From the NCBI GenBank assembly GCA_009869945.1, contig WIXG01000003.1, positions 665,978-729,977 of the forward strand: a DNA stretch of 64,000 nucleotides, given 5' to 3'. How positions within the stretch are numbered: the stretch's first letter is position 1; each line of letters starts with the position of its first letter. Under the pieces are notes generated by a model. That model did not search any database and was not told where the DNA came from. It saw only the letters and a list, made by a program, of their open reading frames with translations. Source of the stretch: Mesaphorura yosii. Its lineage: Eukaryota; Arthropoda; Collembola; Poduromorpha; Tullbergiidae. Shown here one piece after another: positions 63,904 to 64,000 of the stretch. A program made the position numbers and the translations under genes.

Positions 63904-64000
63904 GAACTGCAGTCCAGTTCTGGCAAAGAAGTCCTTTAAAGTTGTATTTACTCCTCTCGGCCTTATCAGCTCGCAGAGAAGATGCTGAAGAGAGGAGTAA

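Noticed and set aside
1..64000. CRISPR arrays, operons or bacterial-type regulatory sites
   Set aside because: No regularly spaced direct repeats. Genes are spliced, monocistronic and eukaryotic.

Overview
This is eukaryotic nuclear DNA, almost certainly from an invertebrate and probably an arthropod. The genes are interrupted by short GT-AG introns, mostly 64-131 bp. Polyadenylation signals (AATAAA) follow several stop codons. The proteins are animal housekeeping and signalling families: proteasome Rpn5, fascin, NTAN1, TDP1, a p38-pathway MAP2K, mitoribosomal mS23 and Integrator subunit 6. The two globins and the mS23 protein look most like arthropod versions to me, but I cannot name a species.

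Layout. At 0-4.2 kb there is the first exon of a secreted protein on the minus strand, a truncated frameshifted ABCG/ABCH transporter tail, and a complete PSMD12/Rpn5 gene. At 5.0-8.5 kb is fascin (minus strand), with an unusual Asn/Gly/His-rich N-terminal extension. From 8.5 to 16.3 kb no gene is supported. At 16.3-21.9 kb is a compact cluster: NTAN1 (plus) converging on TDP1 (minus), with TDP1 head-to-head with a MKK3/6-type kinase (plus). At 25.0-28.0 kb are two tandem globins. Between and beyond them lie pieces of a hAT-type transposon family. MRPS23 (minus) follows at 28.1-29.4 kb, head-to-head with INTS6 (30.0-32.9 kb, plus). A tRNA-Thr(UGU) gene lies at 33.4 kb. The remaining 30 kb is gene-poor, with cryptically simple sequence. 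It holds only isolated candidate first exons on the plus strand (34.7, 43.7, 49.5 and 57.6 kb), one small lysine/alanine-rich ORF with a 3' UTR (37.5-38.4 kb), and a C-rich minisatellite at the right edge.

The most notable signal is in MRPS23. Intron 3 is almost exactly a 348-bp hAT-like MITE flanked by an 8-bp target-site duplication (7 of 8 bases match). The splice donor falls in the duplicated host DNA and the acceptor falls in the last bases of the element. Splicing there restores the reading frame with only two extra codons. This has the anatomy of intron birth by transposon insertion (an introner-like event). A 112-bp copy of the same element end, about 97% identical, lies upstream of globin 2. 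An unrelated inverted-repeat element sits in intron 3 of the MAP2K gene. Other points of note are a PBZ-type zinc finger on TDP1, the loss of the B12.2 intron in one of the tandem globins, and candidate alternative first exons that all end in the same phase.
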